A stretch of DNA of 64,000 nt from Pimelobacter simplex (GTDB taxonomy: Bacteria > Actinomycetota > Actinomycetes > Propionibacteriales > Nocardioidaceae). The notes under the pieces were generated by a model. That model was not told the origin of the DNA, ran no database searches, and saw only the letters and a program-made list of their open reading frames with translations. The position numbers and the translations under genes are program-made. Position 1 is the first letter of the stretch. The number at the start of each line of letters is the position of its first letter. The stretch lies in assembly GCF_024662235.1 (NCBI RefSeq), contig NZ_CP096276.1:1054001-1118000 (forward strand), given 5' to 3'. Shown here one piece after another: positions 8,143-17,040 of this stretch.

Positions 8143-9150
8143 TCAGTAGTCGGTTACGGACCGCGCGGCGAGCAGCCGCCGGAACGACGCGACCCGGACC
8201 GGGTCGGCCTCGCCGCGGGCGATGGCCTCGTCGAGCCCGCACTCGGGCTCCTCCTTGCCGTGGGTGCAGCCGCGGGGGCAGTCCTCGGTCATCTCGTCGA
8301 GGTCGGGGAAGGCCTCGATGAGGTGCTCGGGCTGGACGTGGGCGAGCCCGAACGAGCGGATGCCGGGGGTGTCGACGATCCAGCCGCCCTGGCCCCAGGT
8401 GGGCAGGGGGAGCAGGACGGCGGAGGTGGAGGTGTGCCGGCCGCGGCCGGTGACGGCGTTGACGTGGCCGGTCTCGCGGCGGGCGTCGGGGACCAGGGCG
8501 TTGACGAGCGTGGACTTGCCGACGCCGCTGTGGCCGACCAGCACGCTCACCTGGCCCGAGAGCCGCTCCTTGACCTCGTCGAGTCCCTGGATGGTGCGGT
8601 CGGGGCCGCGGTGGGTGACCACCCACGGCACCCCCAGCGAGCGGTACGTCGACAGCAGCACCTCGGGGTCGGCGAGGTCGGACTTGGTCAGGCAGAGCAG
8701 CGGCGCCAGCCCCGCGTCGTACGCCGCGACGAGGGCGCGGTCGATCAGCCGGGGGCGCGGCTCGGGGTCGGCGAGGGCGGTGACGACGACGAGCTGGGTG
8801 GCGTTGGCGACGAGGACGCGCTCGACGGGGTCGTCGTCGTCCGCGGTACGGCGCAGGATGGTCTGGCGCGGGGTGACCTCGACGATCCGGGCGAGGGAGC
8901 CGTCGGCGCCGGAGACGTCGCCGACCACGCGGACCCGGTCGCCGACGACGACGCCCTTGCGGCCGAGGGGGCGGGCCTTCATGGCCATCACGACCTGGTC
9001 GCCGACGAGCAGCGTGAACCGGCCGCGGTCGACGGTGACGACGACGCCGTCGACGGCGTCCTCGTGGGCGGGGCGTTCCTTGGTGCGGGGACGGGTACGC
9101 CGGCGCGGACGGTCGTAGTGCTCGACGTCGTGCTCGTCGTACCGGGGCAT
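8143..9150 (-). CDS. rsgA: Ribosome small-subunit GTPase RsgA (YjeQ)
   Basis: 335-residue circularly permuted GTPase that checks maturation of the 30S subunit. Seen in order: a basic disordered N-terminus, an OB fold (about 35-100), G4 LTKSD, the P-loop GHSGVGKSTL, DTPGIRSFG (G3), and a C-terminal zinc site CPRGCTH...C. The permuted order G4-G1-G3 is diagnostic. The ATG at 9150 overlaps the aroA stop by one base (TGATG), so the two genes are translationally coupled. The aroA-rsgA pair is conserved in actinobacteria. Confidence 0.96.
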   Translation of the reverse strand: MPRYDEHDVEHYDRPRRRTRPRTKERPAHEDAVDGVVVTVDRGRFTLLVGDQVVMAMKARPLGRKGVVVGDRVRVVGDVSGADGSLARIVEVTPRQTILRRTADDDDPVERVLVANATQLVVVTALADPEPRPRLIDRALVAAYDAGLAPLLCLTKSDLADPEVLLSTYRSLGVPWVVTHRGPDRTIQGLDEVKERLSGQVSVLVGHSGVGKSTLVNALVPDARRETGHVNAVTGRGRHTSTSAVLLPLPTWGQGGWIVDTPGIRSFGLAHVQPEHLIEAFPDLDEMTEDCPRGCTHGKEEPECGLDEAIARGEADPVRVASFRRLLAARSVTDY

Positions 9151-10448
9151 CAGAGGAGCCCGGACCAGAAGTCCGCGAAGTCGGGGAAGGTCTTGCTCGT
9201 GGTGGCGACGTCCTCGACCAGGACGCCGGGGACGGCGGCGCCGACGATGACGGCGGCGTGGGCCATCCGGTGGTCGGCGTAGGTGTGGAAGACGCCGCCG
9301 GTCAGCGCGGCGGGGCGGATCGTGAGGCCGTCGGGGTGCTCGTCGAGGTCGGCGCCGAGGCGGCCGAGCTCGGCGGCGAGGGCGGCGAGCCGGTCGGTCT
9401 CGTGCCCGCGGATGTGCGCGATCCCGGTGAGGTGCGAGGGGGTCTGGGCGAGCGCGCAGAGCGCCGCCACGGCGGGGGCGAGCTCACCCACGTCGTGCAG
9501 GTCGGCGTCGAGGCCCTGGAGCCCGCGCCACCCGTCGGCGGGTCCGGTGACGCGCAGGCCCTCGGCGGTCCGCTCGACGGTGCAGCCCATCCGGGCCAGC
9601 AGGTCGCGCAGCGCGTCGCCGGCCTGGGTGGTCGCCTGCGGCCAGTCGCGCACGGTGACCGAGCCGCCGGACACGGCGGCCAGGGCGAGGAAGGGGGCTG
9701 CGTTGGAGAGGTCGGGCTCGATCGCCTCGTCGTGGGCCGCGACCGGCCCCGGGGCGACCGTCCACCGGTCGGCGTCGCTGTCGTCGACCGCGACGCCGCG
9801 GTCGCGCAGCATCGCGATCGTCATCTCGATGTGGGGCAGCGAGGGGATCGGCTCGCCCTCGTGGCGTACGTCGACGCCTCCGGCGAACCGCGAGCCCGCG
9901 AGCAGCAGCGCCGAGACGAACTGCGAGGACGCCGAGGCGTCGACCACGACGGTCCCGCCGGCGACCGTGCCCGCGCCGTGCACGGTGAAGGGCAGCGCGC
10001 CGTCGGCGGAGTCGATCCGCATCCCGAGCCCACCGAGGGCGGTGAGGATCTCGCCGACCGGCCGCTTGCGCATGTGGGCGTCGCCGTCGAACGCGACCTC
10101 GCCGCGGACCAGGCCCGCCACGGGCGGGACGAACCTCATCACGGTGCCGGCCAGCCCGCAGTCGACCTCGGCCCGGTCGCCGGGCACGGAGCCGTCGAGC
10201 GGCGTCACCGCCCAGTCGTCGCCGGAGGTGTCGACGTGCGCGCCGAGCGCGGTCAGCGCCTGCGCCATGAGGAGGGTGTCGCGCGAGCGCAGCGCCCGGC
10301 GTACGACGGACGGTCCGTCGGCCAGCGCGGCCAGCACCAGGGCCCGGTTGGTCAGCGACTTGCTGCCGGGGAGGGTGACGGTCGCCGCGACCGGAGCGGT
10401 CACGGTGGGGGCGGGCCAGAGGTCGGCGTGCTGCGCGGGAGTCGTCAT
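9150..10448 (-). CDS. aroA: 3-phosphoshikimate 1-carboxyvinyltransferase (EPSP synthase)
   Basis: 432-residue EPSP synthase that joins shikimate 3-phosphate and PEP in the chorismate pathway. The N-terminal LPGSKSLTNRALVLAAL holds the Lys/Ser substrate-binding motif, LAGTVMRFV resembles the glyphosate-contacting loop, and the C-terminal DHRMAHAA motif is present; length is normal. ATG 10448 follows GGCGGGAG at once, and a TAGACT box lies just upstream across the DoxX stop, so aroA may have its own promoter. It is the first gene of the aroA-rsgA unit. Confidence 0.97.
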   Translation of the reverse strand: MTTPAQHADLWPAPTVTAPVAATVTLPGSKSLTNRALVLAALADGPSVVRRALRSRDTLLMAQALTALGAHVDTSGDDWAVTPLDGSVPGDRAEVDCGLAGTVMRFVPPVAGLVRGEVAFDGDAHMRKRPVGEILTALGGLGMRIDSADGALPFTVHGAGTVAGGTVVVDASASSQFVSALLLAGSRFAGGVDVRHEGEPIPSLPHIEMTIAMLRDRGVAVDDSDADRWTVAPGPVAAHDEAIEPDLSNAAPFLALAAVSGGSVTVRDWPQATTQAGDALRDLLARMGCTVERTAEGLRVTGPADGWRGLQGLDADLHDVGELAPAVAALCALAQTPSHLTGIAHIRGHETDRLAALAAELGRLGADLDEHPDGLTIRPAALTGGVFHTYADHRMAHAAVIVGAAVPGVLVEDVATTSKTFPDFADFWSGLL

Positions 10449-10461
10449 CTCCCGCCTGAGT

Positions 10462-10980
10462 CTAGTGAAGGTGCGCCTTGGCCTTGGCCTTGGCGCCGAG
10501 GAGCGCGGCCTCGCGCCGGGCGTCGTGACCGGCGTGCCGGGTGCGCCAGGCCAGGCCGGGCTTCCCGGCGGTGTCGAGCGCCGCGATGAGCAGTCCGCCG
10601 GCCAGCGCCGTGTTCTTGAGGAAGTGGGTCAGCTGCTCGCGCCGCTCGTCCTTGTCCGTGGCCTCCCAGAACCGGTGCCGGGCGGCCGTCGACAGCACGA
10701 GCGTCGCGCCCAGCACCGCGGACGAGAGGCGGGGGAGCCGTCCGGTGGCCAGCCCGAAGCCGGCGACCACCTGGATCACGCCGCTGGCCCGCACCCACAG
10801 CACCGGGTCGCGGGGGACGTTCACGCTGTCGGGCGTCGCGCCGTCGACGACGGGCAGGACCTGCTCGGTCACGGGCGCCGCCTGCTGCGCGAGCGCCGGC
10901 GCCTCCTTGAGGTCCTGCACGCCGTTGGCCAGGAAGTACGACGCCAGCAGCGGCCGGGCGATCAGTCTGCTCAGTGCCAT
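10462..10980 (-). CDS. DoxX-family membrane protein
   Basis: 172-residue protein with about four hydrophobic helices, beginning SRLIARPLLASYFLANGVQDL, the typical DoxX start. DoxX proteins are small integral membrane proteins; in mycobacteria one associates with SodA and SseA in an oxidative-stress complex. The C-terminal 25 residues are basic (KAKAKAHLH) and cytosolic. It lies 13 bp upstream of aroA on the same strand and diverges from the SRAP gene. Substrate or partner cannot be inferred; the nearby sigR thiol-stress system makes a redox role plausible but unproven. Confidence 0.8.
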   Translation of the reverse strand: MALSRLIARPLLASYFLANGVQDLKEAPALAQQAAPVTEQVLPVVDGATPDSVNVPRDPVLWVRASGVIQVVAGFGLATGRLPRLSSAVLGATLVLSTAARHRFWEATDKDERREQLTHFLKNTALAGGLLIAALDTAGKPGLAWRTRHAGHDARREAALLGAKAKAKAHLH

Positions 10981-11017
10981 GGCCGGTCGGTACCCGGACG
11001 CCGTCGGTGCAGACCGC

Positions 11018-11023
11018 TAGATT
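11018..11023 (+). promoter_or_regulatory. -10 box for leaderless SRAP gene transcript
   Basis: TAGATT is followed by 7 nt and then ATG 11031. No ribosome binding site lies between, so transcription probably starts at or next to the start codon. Confidence 0.6.
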
Positions 11024-11030
11024 GACCGCC

Positions 11031-11810
11031 ATGTGCGGGCGCTATGCCTCCAGCCGGAGCCCCGAGGACCTGGTCGAGGAGTTCGAGGTGCTCGACCCGC
11101 GCCTCGAGCAGGCGATCCCCCCGTCGTGGAACGTCGCCCCGACCGATCCGGTCTACGCCGTCCTGGAGCGGCTGGCCAAGGACGGCAGCGAGGAGCCCGT
11201 GCGCCAGCTGCGCGCGCTGCGCTGGGGCCTGGTGCCGTCGTGGGCCAAGGACGCGAGCATCGGCAGCCGGATGATCAACGCCCGGATGGAGACGGTCGCC
11301 GAGAAGCCCGCCTTCCGCAAGGCGTTCGCGGCCCGGCGCTGCATCCTGCCGGCCGACGGCTACTTCGAGTGGTACGAGACCCAGCAGAAGACGCCCAAGG
11401 GGAAACCCAAGAAGCAGCCGTTCTTCATCACCCCCGGCGACGGCTCGGTGCTGGGCATGGCCGGGCTCTACGAGATCTGGCGCGACCCGGCCAAGCCCGA
11501 GGACGCCGAGGACCGCTTCCGCTGGACCTGCACGGTGCTGACCACCGAGGCCACCGACGACCTCGGCCGGATCCACGACCGGATGCCGCTGATCGTGACC
11601 CGAGAGCGACGCCACGAGTGGCTCGACCCGCGCACCCCCGCCGGTGAGCTGCCCGCGCTGCTGCGCCCGGCGCAGCAGACCGGCCTGACGGCGTACCCGG
11701 TGGGGACGGCGGTGGGCAATGTCGCCAACAACGGGCCCGAGCTGGTCCAGCCCGTCCCGCTCGAGGACGCCGGGCCCGAGGACGACGACGGACAGGGGAC
11801 CCTGCTGTGA
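11031..11810 (+). CDS. SOS response-associated peptidase (SRAP/HMCES/YedK family)
   Basis: 259-residue SRAP protein, which crosslinks to abasic sites in single-stranded DNA through the amine of Cys2 and shields them. Cys2 is exposed after Met removal (MCGRYAS). NVAPTDPVYAV carries the conserved Asn, INARMET the strand that contacts DNA, ADGYFEW the conserved Glu, and IHDRMPLIV the His. A lysine-rich insertion at about 120-135 is common. ATG 11031 is certain because Cys2 is catalytic. The gene overlaps the next by 4 nt. An SRAP gene is also near aroA in mycobacteria. Confidence 0.95.
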   Translation: MCGRYASSRSPEDLVEEFEVLDPRLEQAIPPSWNVAPTDPVYAVLERLAKDGSEEPVRQLRALRWGLVPSWAKDASIGSRMINARMETVAEKPAFRKAFAARRCILPADGYFEWYETQQKTPKGKPKKQPFFITPGDGSVLGMAGLYEIWRDPAKPEDAEDRFRWTCTVLTTEATDDLGRIHDRMPLIVTRERRHEWLDPRTPAGELPALLRPAQQTGLTAYPVGTAVGNVANNGPELVQPVPLEDAGPEDDDGQGTLL

Positions 11811-12466
11811 GCGACGAGCGCATCGTCGCGACCGACCTGGGCGAGGGCCGGCTCGTCGTACGCCGGGCGCGCAGGCCGATCGCGACGCTCCTGGTCAGCC
11901 ACGGTGCCGGCGGCGGCATCGAGGCCCGTGACCTCGTCGCCCTCGCCGCCCAGCTGCCCGGCCAGGGGATCACCGTCGCCCGGTTCGAGCAGCCGTGGCG
12001 TCGCGCGGGCCGCAAGGTCGCCACCCCGCCGCCGACCCTGGACGTCGGTCTTCGGGCCGCCGCGGCCGCGCTGCGGGTCCGCACCCCGCTGGTCGTCGGC
12101 GGTCGCTCCGCCGGAGCCCGCTCCGCCTGCCGGACCGCCGTCGAGCTCGGCGCCGCCGGCTGCCTGGCGATCTCGTTCCCGCTGCACCCGCCGGGCAAGC
12201 CCGAGCGCTCCCGGCTCGACGAGCTGGCCGGCGCGGGCGTGCCGACGCTGGTGGTCCAGGGGGAGCGCGACCCGATGGGCCGGCCCGAGGAGTTCCCCGA
12301 CCCGCTGCCCGGGCGCACCGACCTGGCCGTCGTCCCGGGTGCCGACCACGGGCTCGCCGTGCCCAAGAAGGGGCCGGTCAGCGAGGACGAGGCGATGGGC
12401 ATCGTCGTCGAGTCGGCCCTGGAGTGGATCGTGCGCGAGGTCGTGGGGAATGAGGGCACCCCCTGA
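11807..12466 (+). CDS. Alpha/beta hydrolase (Tex30/KANL3-like)
   Basis: 219-residue compact alpha/beta hydrolase. [13 protein letters not shown] forms the oxyanion region, [10 protein letters not shown] is the nucleophile elbow (Ser in GRSAG), [11 protein letters not shown] carries the acid and PGADHGLAV the His. This pattern matches small hydrolases related to human TEX30 and to dienelactone hydrolases. GTG 11807 overlaps the SRAP stop (GTGA), so the two are co-translated. The sigR promoter lies inside its last codons, at 12446-12472. The substrate is unknown. Confidence 0.82.
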   Translation: MSDERIVATDLGEGRLVVRRARRPIATLLVSHGAGGGIEARDLVALAAQLPGQGITVARFEQPWRRAGRKVATPPPTLDVGLRAAAAALRVRTPLVVGGRSAGARSACRTAVELGAAGCLAISFPLHPPGKPERSRLDELAGAGVPTLVVQGERDPMGRPEEFPDPLPGRTDLAVVPGADHGLAVPKKGPVSEDEAMGIVVESALEWIVREVVGNEGTP

Positions 12467-12472
12467 GGCGTT
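12446..12472 (+). promoter_or_regulatory. SigR-dependent promoter of sigR (autoregulation)
   Basis: GGGAAT (12446-12451), an 18-bp spacer and GTT (12470-12472) match the SigR/SigH consensus GGGAAT-N18/19-GTT exactly. Transcription would begin at about 12479-12481, at or next to an in-frame ATG (12481) that extends SigR by 18 residues. The promoter lies over the 3' end of the preceding gene. This is the usual positive feedback loop of the thiol-stress sigma factor. Confidence 0.85.
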
Positions 12473-12520
12473 CTGCCTCCATGATCGCGACGCTGGAGCG
12501 CCCCACGACGGGAAGCACCG

Positions 12521-12526
12521 TAGGCT
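12521..12526 (+). promoter_or_regulatory. Candidate second -10 box for short SigR
   Basis: TAGGCT is followed by 8 nt and then ATG 12535. It could drive a near-leaderless transcript for the shorter SigR form, separate from the SigR-dependent promoter. No convincing -35 was found. Confidence 0.4.
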
Positions 12527-12534
12527 GGGACGCG

Positions 12535-13209
12535 ATGACCGAGACTTCCGATCTTTCGTCCCTCGACACCGACCTCGACGCCACCCCTGAGGGTGCCGAC
12601 GAGGAGGTCGACGTCGCCACGGAGACCCCCGAGGCGCGCGCGGCCCGGTTCGAGCGCGACGCGCTGCCGTTCCTCGACCAGCTCTACGGCGCCGCGATGC
12701 GGATGACCCGCAACCCCGCGGACGCCGAGGACCTGGTCCAGGAGACCTTCGCGAAGGCCTTCTCGGCGTTCCACCAGTTCCGGCCGGGCACCAACCTCAA
12801 GGCGTGGCTCTACCGGATCCTGACGAACACCTTCATCAACAACTACCGCAAGAAGCAGCGCCAGCCCCAGCAGGCGCTCGCCGGCGACACCGGCGACGTC
12901 GAGGACTGGCAGCTCGCCCGTGCGGAGTCGCACACCTCCACCGGCCTCAAGTCGGCGGAGATGGAGGCGCTCGAGCACCTTCCCGACAGCCAGGTGAAGG
13001 ACGCCCTGCAGCGCCTGCCCGAGGAGTTCCGGCTGGCGGTCTACCTCGCCGACGTCGAGGGCTTCGCGTACAAGGAGATCGCCGAGATCATGGACACGCC
13101 GATCGGGACCGTCATGTCCCGCCTGCACCGCGGCCGTCGTCAGCTGCGCGACATGCTGTCCGACTACGTCCGCACGGGCGGCGACGCCCCCCTCGACGGA
13201 GGTCTGTGA
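12535..13209 (+). CDS. sigR: Thiol-oxidative stress ECF sigma factor SigR (SigH)
   Basis: 224-residue sigma factor of the SigR/SigH group, which directs thioredoxin, proteasome and thiol-metabolism genes after disulfide stress. Region 2 has [17 protein letters not shown] and [15 protein letters not shown]; region 4 has [26 protein letters not shown] with [15 protein letters not shown]. These are near-invariant SigR segments. ATG 12535 starts the conserved MTETS-type N-terminus; an upstream ATG at 12481 gives a form 18 residues longer, discussed as a finding. The stop overlaps the rsrA start (TGATG), linking synthesis of sigma and anti-sigma. Confidence 0.96.
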   Translation: MTETSDLSSLDTDLDATPEGADEEVDVATETPEARAARFERDALPFLDQLYGAAMRMTRNPADAEDLVQETFAKAFSAFHQFRPGTNLKAWLYRILTNTFINNYRKKQRQPQQALAGDTGDVEDWQLARAESHTSTGLKSAEMEALEHLPDSQVKDALQRLPEEFRLAVYLADVEGFAYKEIAEIMDTPIGTVMSRLHRGRRQLRDMLSDYVRTGGDAPLDGGL

Positions 13210-13499
13210 TGTCCGAGCACCTCGACCACGTGCACGTGAGCGACGACCCCAGCAACGCCGAGTGCGCCGACTTCCTCGAGCGCATCGTGCGGCTGATCGA
13301 CAACGAGCTCGAGGCCGGTGACTGCGCGGTCGTCCGCGCCCACATCGACTCCTGCAGCCCCTGTCTGGAGCGCTACGACCTCCAGCGCACGGTCAAGGCG
13401 GTCGTGGCGCGCTCCTGCGGCGAGACCGCGCCGGCCGAGCTGCGCGAGCGGGTGCGGATCCAGATCCAGCAGATCCAGGTCCGGATCACCGACTCCTGA
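13209..13499 (+). CDS. rsrA: Zinc-binding redox-sensing anti-sigma factor RsrA
   Basis: 96-residue anti-sigma factor of the ZAS type. The zinc motif H45-x3-C49-x2-C52 (HIDSCSPC) is intact, with further cysteines at 19 and 39; in RsrA disulfide formation releases zinc and frees SigR. The [17 protein letters not shown] helix is conserved in the family. ATG 13209 overlaps the sigR stop by one base. There is no transmembrane segment, so it is cytosolic. The region after it (13500-13678) holds no gene I can support. Confidence 0.95.
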   Translation: MSEHLDHVHVSDDPSNAECADFLERIVRLIDNELEAGDCAVVRAHIDSCSPCLERYDLQRTVKAVVARSCGETAPAELRERVRIQIQQIQVRITDS

Positions 13500-13678
13500 G
13501 CCTCCGGGGGCTCGTGAGGCCCCTCGCCGGGTCTCGTTCTCGGATCTGGTCACGCCGCTGACCCCGGTCCGTGTCCTCCGGGACCGCACCGGGTTGTGCT
13601 GGTGCGGCCCGCGCGCGGCCGCACGGGCACCTCGGCCCCGCGGCGCCGGGTACGACACCGGAAGCGGGCCTTGCGGAA

Positions 13679-15290
13679 GTGACAGCGGTCGATGCGAACC
13701 CGGCACCGGCACGCCTCCGGCCCGCCCCTGCTGACCCGGTCGCGCTCGCCACGGCGCTGCGCACCGCCCTGCTGGCGGCGCCGCTGCCCCTCGCGCTGCC
13801 GGGCACCTGGGACCTGCGCGGACGGCGTACCCAGCTCCTGGAGCAGCTCGACGACTACCTGCTGCCGCGGCTCAGCGCGCCGGAGCGGCCCATCCTGGTC
13901 GTCGTCGGCGGCCCGACCGGGGTCGGCAAGTCGACGCTGGTCAACACCCTCGTCGGCGAGGTGGTCTCGCAGTCGAGCATGATCCGCCCGACCACCCGCT
14001 CGCCGGTGCTGGTCCACCACCCCGACGACGCGCGCTGGTTCGGGCGCGACGGCGTGCTGCCGGCCTTCGAGCGGGTCGGCGTACCGACCCACGACCCGGG
14101 CTCGGTCCAGCTCGTCGCGACCCCGGCGGTCCCGCCCGGGGTGGCCCTGCTCGACGCTCCCGACTTCGACTCCATCGACCTCACCAACCGGGCCCTGGCG
14201 ACCCGGCTGCTGGCGGCGGCGGACATGTGGCTCTTCGTCACCTCCGCGGCCCGGTACGCCGACCAGCTGCCCTGGGAGCAGCTCGACATCGCGCGCGACC
14301 GCGGCACCCCGCTCCTGGTGGTGATGAACCGGATCCCGGCCGAGGACCTGGCGACCGTGTCGGCCGACCTCACCGCCCAGCTCGACCAGCGGGGGATCGG
14401 CCGCGGCAAGCTGGTCTTCGTCCAGCACGGCCCGGTCGAGCAGGGGCTGCTGCGCTCGCCCCAGGTCGGCGAGATCCGGGGTGCGCTCGACGAGCTCTCG
14501 GGCTCCCCGGCGACCCGCCGCTCGATCGCCCGGCAGTGCGTGGCGGGCGCGGTGGTCCAGGCCGCGGCGGTGGCGGCCGAGGTGGCCGACGCCGCCGAGC
14601 GCCAGGTGGCCGCGATCGGCGCGCTGCTCGGGGCCGTCGACGACGCCTACGCGACCGCGCGGACCGGGCTGCTGACGGCGCTGACCGACGGCACGGTGCT
14701 GCGCGGGGACCTCCGCTCGCAGTGGAGCGACCTGGTCGGTACCGACGACGCGCTGCCGATGGCCGAGATGGTCCGCCGGGTGCGCGAGCGCCTGCTCGCG
14801 ACGCCGGCCGAGCACCAGGAGGCCCGGCTGGTCCGGCTCGAGCTCGCCCTCGACCTGGCCCTGGAGGGACTCGTCGTCGACCACGCCGAGCGCGCCGCGG
14901 GCGAGGCGGCCCGCCGGCTGCGGGCCACCGGTCACGGCGACGCCCTGCTCACCTGGAGCGACGAGGACCTCACCCGGCCCGGACGGCGCCTGGCGGCGCG
15001 CTCGTACCGACATCGCGACCTGGCGCCGCGGCCTCGGGGCCGGCGACCCGGCCGCCCGCGGCATCGCGGCCGCGCTCGCGGTGTGCGCCGTCGCGGCGCC
15101 GGGCGCGGACCAGGGGAGCGGCCCGGTCGCGGCCGCCCGGTCGGGGATCCGGACGACGGTGGCCGACCTGCTCGCCGGTGAGCGCGACCGCTACCTGGCG
15201 CCCGTGCGGAGCTGGCGACTGACCCCCGACGCGCCGGGGCGGCTGCGGGCCGCGGGGCACGGGGTGGTCCGGGTCGGCCGAGACGGCTGA
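13679..15290 (+). CDS. Dynamin/YfjP-like GTPase with apparent frameshift near 15000
   Basis: P-loop GTPase with GPTGVGKSTLVNTL (G1), DAPDFDS (G3) and NRIP (G4-like) followed by a long helical region, like the actinobacterial dynamin-like GTPases found in pairs. The main frame degrades at about residue 440 into arginine- and proline-rich sequence with A/T third bases, while the +1 frame from about 15003 to 15290 has normal codon use and reads TDIATWRRGLGAGDPAARG then VADLLAGERDRYLAPV. One extra base around 14993-15005, inside GGCGGCGCGC, explains it. GTG 13679 was chosen by the start of conserved helical sequence. It precedes a second GTPase by 24 bp. It may be a sequencing error or a genuine C-terminal break. 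Confidence 0.75.
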
Positions 15291-15314
15291 GACGGCTGAG
15301 GGAGACGCAGCACC

Positions 15315-16862
15315 ATGAGGGAGGGAGTGGGGATGGGAAGCGGAGGACTGGGAGCAGCATTCCGGGAGGCACCGGCCGCGGGAGGTGTGCCGGAGCGACC
15401 CGGGGCGCGCGACGGCGCCCTGCGCCGGAGGGTCGACGGGCTCGAACGGGCGGTCGCCGAGGCGCGCGGCCACCTCGACGACGTCCTGCTGGACGACGTC
15501 GCGGCGGTCGCGGAGCGCTCGGCGGGCCGGCTGCGGCTGTCGTCGGCGCACACCGTCGTCGCGATCGCGGGCGCCACCGGGTCGGGCAAGTCGACGACCT
15601 TCAACGCCCTGGCCGGGGCGGAGCTCTCGACGGCGGGGGCCCAGCGGCCGACCACGTCGGTCGCGACCGCGCTGGTGTGGAGCGACGAGGAGCCCGGGGA
15701 CGGCGAGGGCGAGGGTGACGACGTCACCGCGCTGCTCGACTGGCTCGGCGTCCCGGCGGCCGGCCGGTTCCACCGCCCGTCCCTGGCGACGAGCACGCCG
15801 CGGGCCGCGCTGCCCGAGGGGCTGGTGCTGCTCGACCTGCCCGACCACGACTCGATCCGCACGGCACACCACGACGAGGCCGAGCGCGTCGTCGCGCTCG
15901 CCGACGCGCTGATCTGGGTGGTCGACCCCCAGAAGTACGCCGACGCCGCGATCCACCAGCGCTTCCTGCGGCCCCTGGCCGGGCACCGCGACGTGACGAT
16001 GGTGGTGCTCAACCACCTCGACACGGTGCCCGAGGAGAACCGCCCCGACCTGCTGCGCGACCTGCGCAAGGTGCTGGTCGCCGACGGGATGCGCGACCCG
16101 CGGATCCTCGGCGTCAGCGCCCGCCACGGGACGGGCATCGAGGAGCTGCGCGCCGCGATCCGGCGCCGGGTCGAGGACCACCGCGACGCCGAGCGGCGCG
16201 CGCTGGCCGACCTGGCGGCCGCGACCGACCGGCTGCGGGCCGCCGCGGGCGAGGCGCCCGGCGCCGTCCCCGACGTGTGGGTGGCCGACCTCGAGCGCCG
16301 GGTCGCCCAGGCCAGCGGCACCCGCCGGCGCGGTCCGGTCGACCGCTCGGCGGTCAACGCCGCGGTGCGCGCGCTCGCCGACGAGGCGACCCGCGACCTG
16401 ACCGACGCCTGGGGCGCACCCGTCCGGGCGGCCGCGACCGCCCACCTGGACCGCACCGCCGACCGGCTCGACGCCGAGCTCGCCGCGCTCCCCGCCCCGG
16501 TGGCACCGCGCCCGGCCGGACCCTGGGCCGGTGCCCGGCTCGCGGGACTGGCCGCGGCGGGCCTCGGGCTGCTGCTGCTCGCCGGCTCGCTCAGCGGCCT
16601 GCTCGGGCTGCCGGCCGGGGTCGGCATCGGCATCGGCCTGCTCGCGGTGGGCCTCGCGCTCGCCGGCGGTGCCCACCGGGTGGTGACCGCGGCGTCGGCT
16701 CGGGCCGGCCTGCCCACGGCGGGCGACGACGACGAGAGCGGCCGGGTGATCGCGCGGGTGCTGCGCGCCCAGGTGCTCGATCCGGTGCGCGCCGAGCTGT
16801 CGTCGTACGGCCGGTTCCGGGCAGGTCTGGACACGGCTGCCGCGTCGCGGACCGGCCGGTGA
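15315..16862 (+). CDS. YfjP-like GTPase with C-terminal membrane hairpin
   Basis: 515-residue GTPase: G1 AGATGSGKSTTFNAL, G2 region RPTTSVATAL, G3 LDLPDHDS, G4 NHLD, G5-like VSARHGTG. A helical middle (280-390) leads to two hydrophobic segments at about 405-440, then a cytosolic tail. This is the layout of dynamin-superfamily YfjP/YeeP proteins, thought to act on membranes. ATG 15315 is used; GGGAGGGAG just after it could instead serve ATG 15333. Paired with the upstream GTPase; paired bacterial dynamins often work as heteromers. The cellular role is unknown. Confidence 0.85.
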   Translation: MREGVGMGSGGLGAAFREAPAAGGVPERPGARDGALRRRVDGLERAVAEARGHLDDVLLDDVAAVAERSAGRLRLSSAHTVVAIAGATGSGKSTTFNALAGAELSTAGAQRPTTSVATALVWSDEEPGDGEGEGDDVTALLDWLGVPAAGRFHRPSLATSTPRAALPEGLVLLDLPDHDSIRTAHHDEAERVVALADALIWVVDPQKYADAAIHQRFLRPLAGHRDVTMVVLNHLDTVPEENRPDLLRDLRKVLVADGMRDPRILGVSARHGTGIEELRAAIRRRVEDHRDAERRALADLAAATDRLRAAAGEAPGAVPDVWVADLERRVAQASGTRRRGPVDRSAVNAAVRALADEATRDLTDAWGAPVRAAATAHLDRTADRLDAELAALPAPVAPRPAGPWAGARLAGLAAAGLGLLLLAGSLSGLLGLPAGVGIGIGLLAVGLALAGGAHRVVTAASARAGLPTAGDDDESGRVIARVLRAQVLDPVRAELSSYGRFRAGLDTAAASRTGR

Positions 16863-17040
16863 TCCGGTGCCGTCCGGCGACATATCAGGTATGAGAACGC
16901 CGCGGCCGGTTTCCGTGACAGCCGGTCACGCTTCGCGTTCTGTTGACGAGCGGACTCGGGACCTGCTCGCCCCACCCATCGAGAGGGAGCCACGCGCCGA
17001 TCGCGCCGGTGCTCCCGCGCCCGAAAGTCGACACCCCACG

